DNA from: an uncultured Rhizobiaceae group bacterium | Lineage (GTDB): Bacteria; Pseudomonadota; Alphaproteobacteria; Rhizobiales; Rhizobiaceae | DNA: 11,733 nucleotides | Assembly (NCBI GenBank): GCA_937944075.1 | Contig: CALDZZ010000111.1 | Coordinates: forward strand, 1 to 11,733 | Direction of reading: 5' to 3' | In this document: piece after piece, positions 1 through 6,871 of the stretch | Layout: every line of letters starts with the position of its first letter | How positions within the stretch are numbered: the first letter of the stretch is position 1 | The notes under the pieces: model-generated | Told to the model about the DNA's origin: nothing | Database searches by the model: none | Seen by the model: only the letters and a program-made list of their open reading frames with translations | Made by a program: the position numbers and the translations under genes

Positions 1-1295
1 GAGCGAACAGACCGTGCTATACGATTGGCTCTTTCAGGATCAGATGTTTGTACATAATTGGTAAGGCCGTAATCGGTATCATTTGCAATCTCGATGGCTT
101 CTTCTTCTGTATCAAATGGCATCATGGAAAGTACCGGTCCAAAGATTTCCTCACGCATGATGCGCATGTCATTATGACAATCTGCAAAAACTGTGGGACG
201 TACAAAATAACCACGGTTCATGCCTTCCGGGCGGCCAAGACCTCCGGCAACGAGGCGCGCCTTGTCTTCCTTGATGCCGACTTCAATCAGATCCTGAACC
301 TTGTCAAATTGCATCTTGCTGACCAGTGGGCCTATGTGACGGCCTTCCTTTGAGGCCAGATCAACTGCAGTTGCATCTGCTGCAGCCTTTGCCTCCTCGA
401 CAGCCTGGTCATAGCGCGAACGCTCTACCAACATGCGGGTAGGGGCGTTGCAGGACTGGCCGGTATTGTTAAAGCATCGGATAACACCGTTTTTAACAGC
501 TTTCTCATCTGCGTCTGCAAAGATGATGTTGGCACCCTTGCCACCCAGTTCCAGACTGACGCGCTTGAGTGTATCTGCAGCATTTTTAGTGATCAGCGTT
601 CCGGCTCTTGTTGAACCGGTAAAGGAGACCATGTCGACATCCTTATGGCCGGACAGCACGGTTCCAACACCCGGGCCATCGCCGTTCAGCATATTGTAAA
701 TGCCGGCTGGTGTGCCAGCTTCATGCATGATCTCTGTAAAGAGAACTGCTGAAAGCGGAGATTGCTCTGATGGCTTAAGAACCGACGTACAGCCCGTAGC
801 AAGCGCAGGAATAACCTTCAGGGAAATCTGGTTCATTGGCCAGTTCCATGGAGTGATCAGGCCACAAACGCCAATTGGTTCATGAATGATGCGGTCGTTT
901 GGCGTGTCTGCGCGCAGTTCGCGTTCAAACTCATAGTCCTTGAAAGCATCGATAAAGGCCTTGATATGATATGATCCAGTGCCGGACTGCGATGTCTTTG
1001 ACATGCTGATTGGCGCACCCATTTCTTCTGAAATAATTTCACCCATCTCGTCAGAGCGTTTCATGTAAACTTCAAGGATTGTTTCCATGAGTTCAAGACG
1101 TTCTGCCTTTGTGGATTTGCTCCAGGTTTTGAAAGCGGATTTGGCTGCAGCGATTGCAGCTTCTGCATCTTCCTTGCCTCCGAGTGAAATCGTTGCATAT
1201 GCTTCTTCAGTTGACGGGTTGATAACATCAAAGTCGGTTCCGTTAATCGGATTTACCCACTCCCCATTGATGTAAAATTTGCGCATGTCTTTCAT
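1..1295 (-). CDS. NAD(P)+-dependent aldehyde dehydrogenase, C-terminus cut by window edge
   Basis: The protein should oxidise an aldehyde to the carboxylic acid using NAD(P)+ in the cytoplasm; the substrate cannot be read from sequence. I translated the minus strand from ATG at 1295 (MKDMRKFYINGEW) through 431 uninterrupted codons to the left edge. ALDH superfamily landmarks appear in order: the TPWNWPM cofactor-region motif near residues 148-154, FTGSTRAG near 225-232, LELGGK with the general-base Glu249, and NNTGQSC with the catalytic Cys282. A C-terminal EEIFGPVL motif and NDTDYGL follow. Family members are about 475-480 residues, so roughly 45 residues are missing, only because of the window edge. 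The start is supported by the family-typical N-terminus; the Shine-Dalgarno is weak (AAGAG about 7 nt upstream). It lies 55 nt downstream of the GT87-like gene on the same strand and could be co-transcribed, though no functional link is evident. Confidence 0.95.
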   Translation of the reverse strand, partial: MKDMRKFYINGEWVNPINGTDFDVINPSTEEAYATISLGGKEDAEAAIAAAKSAFKTWSKSTKAERLELMETILEVYMKRSDEMGEIISEEMGAPISMSKTSQSGTGSYHIKAFIDAFKDYEFERELRADTPNDRIIHEPIGVCGLITPWNWPMNQISLKVIPALATGCTSVLKPSEQSPLSAVLFTEIMHEAGTPAGIYNMLNGDGPGVGTVLSGHKDVDMVSFTGSTRAGTLITKNAADTLKRVSLELGGKGANIIFADADEKAVKNGVIRCFNNTGQSCNAPTRMLVERSRYDQAVEEAKAAADATAVDLASKEGRHIGPLVSKMQFDKVQDLIEVGIKEDKARLVAGGLGRPEGMNRGYFVRPTVFADCHNDMRIMREEIFGPVLSMMPFDTEEEAIEIANDTDYGLTNYVQTSDPERANRIARSVR

Positions 1296-1350
1296 GATAA
1301 AACTCTTGTTCCAAGTTGATTTAGCGCAGACATTAGTAGGGTATAAGCGT

Positions 1351-2598
1351 TTATGCCAGTGAAATATCAGCCCTTGGCGCAATTTTGTTTTCAAGAGGTT
1401 TTAGCGCCTCTTTCATGATCCATACCAAAAGGCCAGCCAGTACCAGAAAACTGCCTGGCAGGTTAAGCAAGGACAATGAAATTCCAAGAATTGGTAGCAA
1501 CATAAAGCAGATATAATTGAAGGTGATTATTGGGGACATTTCATAGCGGGATACCATGGTCATAACGACCCACACCATGATCAACATATCGTACATCATG
1601 AGATAGGGGGTAAGCAAAAAAGTGGCGCACAGAAAAATCGCATATTGCAGGAACTTGTCTTGTGTTTTTTGACAAACAATTATCATTGCAGCCAGAGCCA
1701 TAATGGCCATGCACCCGTGTATAATCGAAGCGCTTGTAAAGCTTAAACCTGCATTTTTGAAGTCAACAAAGGCAGTTGGCATGATTCCCGCCGTTATCTC
1801 TGGCAGGTTCAGTAGCACCCTTGATTGAGCAGGTGCTCCTACTTCAATATATGTGATCCAGGGCTCCAAACCATGAATCAATATCGACAAACCAAGAAAC
1901 GCTATTGTAGCCATGCTTGCCGATATAAAGACTTTCCACCGACCCGTCATGATCAAGAACAAGGGGATCAGCAAGCCAATCTGTGGTTTGATGGTAAGCA
2001 GGGCAATCAGGCACCCTGTTAAAATCGGTCTTTTGTCGATCTGTTTGAATATGACGACAAAGATGACTGCGATGATTGCTGAAAACTGTCCGCAAAGCGC
2101 AAACAAAAAGAAAAGCGGAGTAAACCACATCGCCTTTTGATGGGCAGTTTCTGGAAATTCCTGAATGACAAAATACCAGTATAGTCCGATGCTTATTCCA
2201 AGAAAAACAGCCAATGCGACGTAGTAATTCATAAAGGCAAAAGGTGCTCCAAGCAGCATGTAATGGGGCGGGTACGACCATTGCTGGAACGTATAATCAT
2301 GCCCACCAAAAAACATGGATAGTTGTAGCTGGTAAAAATCAACGTCATAATAGGCCGATGGATTATCCAGCCAGGCTGCCAGGCCGTAATGATAAAAGTT
2401 CAGAAAATCTCTTCCCAGAACCAGATTAATGGAATCCAGAACATGCCCGTTCACGATATTTGAGCCAATGAAATTCAGGAAAGCAAATATGCCCAATCCA
2501 GCCAGTAAAAGCAGGTTTGTTATTTCGATTTTACGGTGGTTCGGTGACTTGTTCAAATTCATCAGGAGGGCATCTTTCGAATCATGTTGATGAATCAT
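1351..2598 (-). CDS. GT87-like (DUF2029) polytopic membrane glycosyltransferase
   Basis: This 415-residue integral membrane protein has about ten hydrophobic segments and resembles the GT-C fold family GT87/DUF2029. Known members, such as mycobacterial PimE, transfer a sugar (often mannose) from a polyprenyl-phosphate donor on the periplasmic face. Visible landmarks are an acidic residue in the first periplasmic loop (GRDFLNFYHYG, Asp64), a WSYPP motif at 107-111, GQFSAII near 170, and IKPQIGLLIP near 203-212, a pattern typical of this family. Donor and acceptor are unknown. The ATG at 2598 has GAAGG directly abutting it, which is poor spacing. An in-frame ATG at 2562 has no better site, so the start is uncertain by 12 codons. 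The gene diverges from tetR, and no other glycan gene is visible nearby, so its pathway cannot be inferred. A multidrug or generic permease is less likely given the GT87-type motifs. Confidence 0.75.
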   Translation of the reverse strand: MIHQHDSKDALLMNLNKSPNHRKIEITNLLLLAGLGIFAFLNFIGSNIVNGHVLDSINLVLGRDFLNFYHYGLAAWLDNPSAYYDVDFYQLQLSMFFGGHDYTFQQWSYPPHYMLLGAPFAFMNYYVALAVFLGISIGLYWYFVIQEFPETAHQKAMWFTPLFFLFALCGQFSAIIAVIFVVIFKQIDKRPILTGCLIALLTIKPQIGLLIPLFLIMTGRWKVFISASMATIAFLGLSILIHGLEPWITYIEVGAPAQSRVLLNLPEITAGIMPTAFVDFKNAGLSFTSASIIHGCMAIMALAAMIIVCQKTQDKFLQYAIFLCATFLLTPYLMMYDMLIMVWVVMTMVSRYEMSPIITFNYICFMLLPILGISLSLLNLPGSFLVLAGLLVWIMKEALKPLENKIAPRADISLA

Positions 2599-2632
2599 CC
2601 TTCAAAGACTTTAAGAAACCCTTTTTATAAAG

Positions 2633-2661
2633 ATTGTATTCAGAAATACGGTTGCTGTTAC
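2633..2661 (-). promoter_or_regulatory. Putative sigma70-type promoter for the GT87-like gene
   Basis: Read on the minus strand, a -35-like GTAACA (2656-2661) and a -10-like TACAAT (2633-2638, five of six consensus positions) are separated by exactly 17 bp. They lie 35 bp upstream of the GT87-like ATG at 2598. The call rests only on consensus match and position. Confidence 0.45.
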
Positions 2662-2684
2662 GCGACTTCAGAAAGAATTTCTTT

Positions 2685-2713
2685 TTGAAAATCATTTAAC
2701 GCTTGCATAGAAC
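2685..2713 (+). promoter_or_regulatory. Putative sigma70-type promoter for tetR-ilvC
   Basis: TTGAAA (2685-2690, five of six match to TTGACA) and TAGAAC (2708-2713, four of six) are spaced 17 bp apart on the plus strand. The predicted transcription start, near 2720, falls inside the palindrome at 2713-2730. This is the arrangement expected for an autorepressed TetR gene and would leave a 5' leader of only about 18 nt. Confidence 0.5.
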
Positions 2714-2730
2714 CGTACCGTACGGTACTG
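2713..2730. promoter_or_regulatory. Perfect 14-bp palindrome, probable TetR-family operator
   Basis: GTACCGTACGGTAC at 2715-2728 is its own reverse complement, and one further matching pair (C2713/G2730) lies outside a mismatch. It touches the 3' end of the predicted -10 box and covers the likely transcription start of the downstream TetR gene. TetR-family repressors commonly bind short palindromes over their own promoter, so autorepression is the natural reading. Since ilvC follows tetR by only 26 nt, the same site could control ilvC. The binding protein is inferred, not shown. Confidence 0.65.
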
Positions 2731-2737
2731 CAATGTC

Positions 2738-3391
2738 ATGAATGAACATCTAACCATTTCTGATAATGACGCAATTGCTGAACAGTCTCCTTCAGCAAGA
2801 GAGCAGGAGGTGCTTTCTGTTGTGCTTGATCTGATGGTTGAAGAGGGGGATGGTTTTTCCATGGCATCGGTTGCCAGACGGGCCTCTTGTTCCAAGGAAA
2901 CACTTTATCGATGGTATGGTGATCGCGATGGTCTTTTGACAGCAACCGTACAATGGCAGGCATCCAAGGTTGCAATGCCCATTCTTGACGATACCAATCT
3001 CACATTATCAGCCTTTTCAAGGACCTTGAGAGATTTTGCTTCGAGCTGGCTGACTGTATTGACCAGTGATGTATCGATTGCGCTCAATCGATTGGCCGTT
3101 TCACATGCTGGCAATAACAAGTCCAGTCTGGGGAGAATTGTATTGGAAAATGGTCCCTATGCCATGCGAACAAGGCTTTTGCCAATCTTTCTGAAGGGGC
3201 AAAAGGCAGAGTTGATAGATGTCAGGGGCGATGAAGCATTCAGGCTTTTCTTTGGGTTGGTAATCGCGGACGTTCAGATCCGCGCCTTGCTTGGAGATGA
3301 AAAGAAGCCGACTAGAAATGAGATACAGGAATTTGCGCAAAAGGCAGTGGATCAATTCCTGTCGTTGTGCGGAAAACAACAAAACCAATAA
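2738..3391 (+). CDS. TetR/AcrR-family transcriptional regulator (AefR-like C-terminal domain)
   Basis: This 217-residue protein is a probable dimeric DNA-binding repressor. The N-terminal helix-turn-helix spans about residues 20-67: FSMASVARRASCSKETLYRWYGDR carries the family pattern of a second helix, a turn and a recognition helix ending in the conserved Tyr/Trp-Tyr. The C-terminal half (for example RLFFGLVIADVQIRALLGD) resembles the TetR_C_7/AefR-type ligand-binding and dimerisation domain; the ligand is unknown. No Shine-Dalgarno precedes the ATG at 2738, so translation may use a short or leaderless-like mRNA, or the start may differ. The stop is 26 nt before the ilvC ATG on the same strand, suggesting one transcript. 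Together with the upstream palindrome this suggests an autoregulated tetR-ilvC unit. An unrelated target elsewhere in the genome is equally possible. Confidence 0.9.
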   Translation: MNEHLTISDNDAIAEQSPSAREQEVLSVVLDLMVEEGDGFSMASVARRASCSKETLYRWYGDRDGLLTATVQWQASKVAMPILDDTNLTLSAFSRTLRDFASSWLTVLTSDVSIALNRLAVSHAGNNKSSLGRIVLENGPYAMRTRLLPIFLKGQKAELIDVRGDEAFRLFFGLVIADVQIRALLGDEKKPTRNEIQEFAQKAVDQFLSLCGKQQNQ

Positions 3392-3417
3392 ACAAACACA
3401 TTAACAGGAGAGTACCC

Positions 3418-4437
3418 ATGCGTGTTTATTATGACAGAGATTGCGATCTCAACCTCATCAAGGGCAAGAATGTCCTTATCATCGGTTATGGTTCACAGGG
3501 CCGCGCCCATGCAATGAACCTGAAAGACTCAGGTGCCAAGAACCTTCGCGTTGCCTTGCGTGAAGGTTCTTCCACGGCAAAGAAAGTTGAAGCTGATGGC
3601 CTGGAAGTCATGACCGTTTCTGAAGGTGCTGCTTGGGCTGACTTGATGATGATGGCCACACCAGACGAACTGCAAGCTGACATCTACAAAAACGAGATCG
3701 CTGACAATATCCGTGACGGCGCTGCCATTGCGTTTGCCCATGGTCTGAATGTTCACTTCGGCCTGATTGAGCCAAAGTCATCTGTTGACGTTCTTATGGT
3801 TGCGCCAAAAGGCCCTGGTCACACAGTTCGTGGCGAATATCAAAAAGGTGGTGGTGTGCCATGTCTGATAGCCATTCACCAGGATGCCTCCGGCAATGCA
3901 CAAGATCTTGGTCTCTCATACGCCTGTGGGGTTGGTGGTGGCCGTTCAGGTATCATCGAAACCAATTTCAAGGAAGAATGTGAAACCGATTTGTTCGGTG
4001 AGCAGGCTGTTCTTTGTGGCGGGGTAGTTGAACTTATCCGTGCGGGCTTTGAAACCCTTGTTGAAGCCGGTTACGCACCTGAGATGGCATATTTTGAGTG
4101 TTTGCACGAAGTAAAACTCATCGTGGATCTGATCTACGAAGGGGGTATTGCAAACATGAACTCCTCAATCTCAAACACAGCTGAGTGGGGCGAGTATGTA
4201 ACAGGCCCGCGTATTGTGACTTCAGAGACAAAGGCTGAAATGAAACGCGTTCTTGAAGACATTCAGTCAGGCAAGTTTACATCCGAGTGGATGCAGGAGT
4301 ATCATTCAGGTGCTGCGCGCTTCAAGGCCATCCGTCGTAACAACGATGCACACCAGATTGAGGAAGTCGGTGGCAAGCTTCGTGAAATGATGCCATGGAT
4401 TGCCGCAAATCAATTGGTTGATAAAGAAAAGAACTAA
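3418..4437 (+). CDS. ilvC: Ketol-acid reductoisomerase (NADP+), class I
   Basis: This enzyme performs the second step of valine, leucine and isoleucine synthesis: Mg2+-dependent alkyl migration followed by NADPH reduction of 2-acetolactate or 2-aceto-2-hydroxybutanoate. The 339-residue length is normal for class I KARI. Visible features are the Rossmann loop GYGSQG (23-28), a phosphate-binding stretch with Arg48, Ser51 and Ser52, the catalytic region FAHGLNVHF with His108, and the metal ligands Asp191 and Glu195 (ETDLFGE) plus Glu227 and Glu231 (FECLHEVKL). A SISNTAEWGEY substrate loop lies near 250-260. The start at 3418 is fixed by AGGAGA (3406-3411) and the canonical MRVYYD N-terminus; the frame stays open 17 codons upstream, but that part is not family-like. 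No leader-peptide attenuator is visible, as the upstream 26 nt are too short. A strong terminator follows at once. Confidence 0.98.
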   Translation: MRVYYDRDCDLNLIKGKNVLIIGYGSQGRAHAMNLKDSGAKNLRVALREGSSTAKKVEADGLEVMTVSEGAAWADLMMMATPDELQADIYKNEIADNIRDGAAIAFAHGLNVHFGLIEPKSSVDVLMVAPKGPGHTVRGEYQKGGGVPCLIAIHQDASGNAQDLGLSYACGVGGGRSGIIETNFKEECETDLFGEQAVLCGGVVELIRAGFETLVEAGYAPEMAYFECLHEVKLIVDLIYEGGIANMNSSISNTAEWGEYVTGPRIVTSETKAEMKRVLEDIQSGKFTSEWMQEYHSGAARFKAIRRNNDAHQIEEVGGKLREMMPWIAANQLVDKEKN

Positions 4438-4460
4438 TTGAAAATAATAGTTCAAGTTTG

Positions 4461-4492
4461 AAGGGCTACTCTTTTGAGTAGCCCTTTTTTTT
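4461..4492 (+). terminator. Rho-independent terminator of ilvC
   Basis: An 11-bp perfect stem (AAGGGCTACTC at 4461-4471 with GAGTAGCCCTT at 4476-4486) closed by a TTTT loop runs into a T tract at 4485-4492, 23 nt after the ilvC stop. The T tract overlaps the stop codon (4491-4493) of the convergent lectin-like gene. In the minus direction the same stem is preceded by A8 but not followed by a T run, so termination of the lectin transcript here would be weaker. Confidence 0.93.
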
Positions 4493-4985
4493 ATTGCTGA
4501 CTGCCCACAACATCCCAAATAATCAAAGTTTCAGGTTTACTACAATCAGCAGTTTGAACTCTAAATAATCTTGCAGGTCCGCCTGAAGTAAGGCAGCGTG
4601 ATGCCTGTGGGGAATTTGTGGCTACAAGCTTGTTTAAATCATTGAAGTCCCATTTCCAGGTCACATCAATTGTATCTGTACGACCGCATTCACGTAAACC
4701 AACTGTTCCCCCAATTTCCCAGTTTGCGGCACTTAAAACAGCAGTACATTTTCCATTTTGTGTTATTTGGGCAGGTTTTGAATTATCAAATGAAAATAGC
4801 TGATTAGCATTCCCGGTCTGACATGGTTTAATTGCGAGGCTTGTGCCTGAAGATTCTAGGCATTTTCCTGTGTTGTTTTTTCTGCTGTCATATGCAAAAA
4901 ATTTATAATCGTCAGCCAAGGCCATATTTGAACAAGCCATGGTTGTTATAATTAATACTGTAGTCTTCTTTATATAATTATTCAT
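4491..4985 (-). CDS. Small secreted ricin-B-like beta-trefoil (carbohydrate-binding) protein
   Basis: This 164-residue protein is probably exported and may bind glycans; no catalytic domain is present. A signal peptide fits residues 1-24 (two Lys, a hydrophobic core, then ALA before DD). The mature part shows three similar units of a Cys-Leu or Cys-Thr start, a second Cys and a terminal aromatic: GKCLES...IKPC...NQLFSF, GKCTAV...LREC...WKWDF and RCLTSG...TADC...IIWDV. This is the three-fold pattern of RICIN/QxW domains, with the Q-x-W signature degenerate (QLF in the first unit); the six cysteines could form one disulphide per unit. I chose ATG 4985, not the in-frame ATG at 5000, because AGGTG (4991-4995) sits 5 nt before it. 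The gene is AT-rich compared with its neighbours, is alone on its strand, and is preceded by a large inverted repeat. Horizontal acquisition is plausible. A CdtA/CdtC-like toxin subunit is a remote alternative without support from a neighbouring cdtB. Confidence 0.75.
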   Translation of the reverse strand: MNNYIKKTTVLIITTMACSNMALADDYKFFAYDSRKNNTGKCLESSGTSLAIKPCQTGNANQLFSFDNSKPAQITQNGKCTAVLSAANWEIGGTVGLRECGRTDTIDVTWKWDFNDLNKLVATNSPQASRCLTSGGPARLFRVQTADCSKPETLIIWDVVGSQQ

Positions 4986-4987
4986 AA

Positions 4988-5029
4988 AATCACCTATCAT
5001 TTTTAGTTACAATAAAATGATAGGTGATT
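4988..5029 (-). promoter_or_regulatory. Perfect 16-bp inverted repeat enclosing the lectin Shine-Dalgarno
   Basis: AATCACCTATCATTTT (4988-5003) and AAAATGATAGGTGATT (5014-5029) are perfect reverse complements separated by 10 nt. In the minus-strand transcript the 3' arm contains the Shine-Dalgarno AGGTG and ends 2 nt before the ATG at 4985, so folding would bury the ribosome binding site. The predicted transcription start near 5043 places the whole structure in the 5' leader. It could be a translational switch such as an RNA thermometer or a protein- or RNA-opened hairpin. It could also be a DNA operator, or a plus-strand terminator, because AATATTTTTAT follows the stem in that direction. Confidence 0.7.
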
Positions 5030-5049
5030 AATATTTTTATCAAAAATGT

Positions 5050-5055
5050 ATTATA
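5050..5055 (-). promoter_or_regulatory. Consensus -10 box (TATAAT) for the lectin-like gene
   Basis: The minus strand reads TATAAT at 5055-5050, within AGTATAATAC, 64 bp upstream of the chosen ATG. No good -35 hexamer is found at 16-18 bp: the candidates are A-rich, and TTGCCT lies only 13 bp away. The promoter may be weak, activator-dependent or recognised by another sigma factor. Transcription would begin near 5043, upstream of the hairpin. Confidence 0.45.
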
Positions 5056-5147
5056 CTAAGTTTGATTAAGGCAATTTTCATGTAATTGAATTTACTGCAC
5101 TATTTGTTTAATTTACGTATTCGAAATTATTAAAGGTTTGGAATTTC

Positions 5148-6257
5148 ATGCCGCTTCGCATCGCCACTTTCAACGCTGAAAACCTCATGCAGCGATTTGA
5201 TTTTTCCGGCTGGCGAAATGAACTGCGGCGTGACCGCAGTTTGAAAATGCTGGATGTGCGTGATGAAAAGCATTTCCAGGCTCTGGAACAAGCAAGGGTT
5301 GTTGCCCATACAGACGACACATTGCAGTTGACTGCCTTGGCGGTTGCAGATTGTCGGGCGGACATCATTTGCATGCAGGAGGTCGAAAATCTTGAGGCGC
5401 TTGATGCGTTTGAGTACGGGTATCTCTTCAAGATGGCGGGCCAGGGGTATAGGAACAAATATCTTGTTGAGGGCAATGATACCCGTGGCATTGATGTATG
5501 TGTCATGATGCGCGATGAAACAGCAACGGGCGAGAAGATCGAATTTGTCTCCATGCAGAGCCATGCCCATTTGACTTATCAGGATTTGGGGATTCATAAC
5601 AAGGCCTTGGCAGAAACCGGTAATGAACCGAATGAACGTGTTTTCAGGCGTGATTGCCTTGAAATCAATGTCAGGATTGGCGGCAGGGCGCTTACAATTT
5701 ACAGTGTGCATTTCAAGTCCATGGGGGGCGGCAAGGAAGGTGTTGACGGGCGTAGCTGGACAGCGCCAGTTCGACAGGCTGAAGCAAAGGCAGTTCGAAA
5801 GCTTATTGAGCAAAAATTTGGTAAAGGCAAAACCGCAGACAAGCGCTGGCTTATTTGTGGTGACATGAACGATTATCGCTCTCGCGTTGTCGTCTCAGGC
5901 AATCGTTATTTCGGGCATGAGTTTACGCCAGACGCGGAAACACAAGCTGGTTTTGATCCTCTTTTTGAAAATGATTTTTCATATAATCTTGTTGAACGAC
6001 GAGATGTCATGGATCAATGGACTCTTTACCATTCTCGAGGGCCTGAAGAACAGCATTTGTGCCAGCTGGATTACATTCTGGCTTCGCCGTCTCTGGCTGA
6101 TAAGAACCCAAAAGCAATTCCCGATATTATTCGAAATGGACAGCCGTTCAGAACGCCATTTCCAAAAGGGCAGGAAGTCACCCGTTATCCACGCACAGGG
6201 TGGGATCGGCCAAAAGCATCTGATCATTGTCCTGTTGTGGTCGAATTGACGATCTGA
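5148..6257 (+). CDS. Endonuclease/exonuclease/phosphatase (EEP) superfamily hydrolase
   Basis: This 369-residue protein has a full EEP (DNase I/AP endonuclease/inositol phosphatase) fold and is predicted to cleave a phosphodiester or phosphoester bond with Mg2+. The motifs are in family order: IATFNAENL at the N-terminus with metal-region Asn9, CMQEVEN with the metal ligand Glu78, a VHFKSMGGG motif in the middle, GDMND (238-242) carrying the catalytic Asp and Asn, and SDHCPV (358-363) with the catalytic Asp359-His360 pair. There is no signal peptide or membrane segment, so it is probably cytoplasmic. The substrate, whether DNA, RNA, lipid or sugar phosphate, cannot be deduced; it is not a close match to XthA. 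TTGGAA upstream of ATG 5148 may serve as a ribosome site, with AAAGG a little farther away. Its stop is 4 nt from the stop of the convergent methyltransferase gene, with no terminator visible between them. Confidence 0.88.
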   Translation: MPLRIATFNAENLMQRFDFSGWRNELRRDRSLKMLDVRDEKHFQALEQARVVAHTDDTLQLTALAVADCRADIICMQEVENLEALDAFEYGYLFKMAGQGYRNKYLVEGNDTRGIDVCVMMRDETATGEKIEFVSMQSHAHLTYQDLGIHNKALAETGNEPNERVFRRDCLEINVRIGGRALTIYSVHFKSMGGGKEGVDGRSWTAPVRQAEAKAVRKLIEQKFGKGKTADKRWLICGDMNDYRSRVVVSGNRYFGHEFTPDAETQAGFDPLFENDFSYNLVERRDVMDQWTLYHSRGPEEQHLCQLDYILASPSLADKNPKAIPDIIRNGQPFRTPFPKGQEVTRYPRTGWDRPKASDHCPVVVELTI

Positions 6258-6261
6258 AGTA

Positions 6262-6870
6262 TCATGCTTTTTGAGAAAGTATTGTGATCCATGGGGCTAT
6301 CTCACCAGATAACCCCGGTTCTTCGCCATAGGTTTTGGAGCAAATTTCAAATCCTGTTTTTTCAAGATATCTGATAAGCTCTTCCTCGGGGAAATAGGTG
6401 TACTTTCGACCAATTGCATCGCGTTTCATTCCTTGCCCAAGTTTCATGCCAATATGAAAGAACCCCTTGGAAATGAGCGCTCTGTGAATGGCAGAAAGAT
6501 GTTTTGAAAAGTCTTTTTCAGGGGCATGCAAAAGGCTGAAATTCGCCCAAATTCCATCATAAATTTCGATCTGATGAAGGTCGTTAAATGTTGCCACTTT
6601 CGCATCAAGAGCAAAAATCTCCTTGGCATATTTGACCATTTCCGCTGAGGCATCCACGGCGGTAACCTTTAACCCGTGTCTTTGCATGAGGATCGCTGAA
6701 TTGCCTGGGCCGCAACCAAGATCAAGAACCCGCCCGCCAACAGGAACGGATTCCATAAACTCTTGCAGGATGGTGCCGGGTTTGTCTTTTGAAACAAGGT
6801 TGGCATATTTTTCAACCTGTTCGTCATATATGGCAATGGTTTTGCTGTCTGTCATGGGTGACAATAGCAT
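6262..6870 (-). CDS. Class I SAM-dependent methyltransferase
   Basis: This 202-residue cytoplasmic protein has a Rossmann-type methyltransferase core. Motif I is VLDLGCGPGNSA (48-59), the SAM-binding glycine-rich loop. Motif II, VTAVDASAEMV, ends the second strand with the acidic residue that binds the ribose. A WANFSLLHA segment fits motif IV, and FPEEELIRYLEKTGF is the usual late helix of this group. The acceptor, whether small molecule or macromolecule, is unknown. ATG 6870 is preceded by AAGGGG with a 4-nt spacer; a second in-frame ATG at 6855 has no ribosome site, so the longer form is preferred. The start sits at the edge of a hairpin following the outer membrane protein gene, so expression may depend on readthrough or on opening that structure. 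The Shine-Dalgarno itself lies in one arm of the hairpin. Confidence 0.88.
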   Translation of the reverse strand: MLLSPMTDSKTIAIYDEQVEKYANLVSKDKPGTILQEFMESVPVGGRVLDLGCGPGNSAILMQRHGLKVTAVDASAEMVKYAKEIFALDAKVATFNDLHQIEIYDGIWANFSLLHAPEKDFSKHLSAIHRALISKGFFHIGMKLGQGMKRDAIGRKYTYFPEEELIRYLEKTGFEICSKTYGEEPGLSGEIAPWITILSQKA

Positions 6871-6871
6871 A

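Noticed and set aside
48..885. Plus-strand open frames of 61-101 codons opposite the aldehyde dehydrogenase
   Set aside because: They are antisense shadows of a continuous minus-strand ALDH frame with all family motifs; the translations show no recognisable domain.
1338..1357. Weak hairpin around the stop codon of the GT87-like gene
   Set aside because: The stem is short with a mismatch on the transcribed strand and lacks a T tract, so it is not a supported terminator.
1844..2281. Minus-strand 145-codon frame inside the GT87-like gene
   Set aside because: It overlaps the membrane protein in another frame and has no family resemblance or ribosome site; judged a shadow.
3367..3417. Seventeen-codon N-terminal extension of ilvC
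   Set aside because: It overlaps the end of tetR; AGGAGA and the canonical MRVYYD start point to 3418.
4491..4985. Cytolethal distending toxin subunit (CdtA/CdtC-like)
   Set aside because: Only the general beta-trefoil pattern is shared; no CdtB-like nuclease gene is adjacent in an operon, and the EEP gene at 5148 is divergent and lacks a signal peptide.
4986..5000. Upstream ATG at 5000 as the lectin start, adding five residues
   Set aside because: No ribosome site stands before it, whereas AGGTG is correctly spaced for ATG 4985, and the shorter form gives a standard signal peptide.
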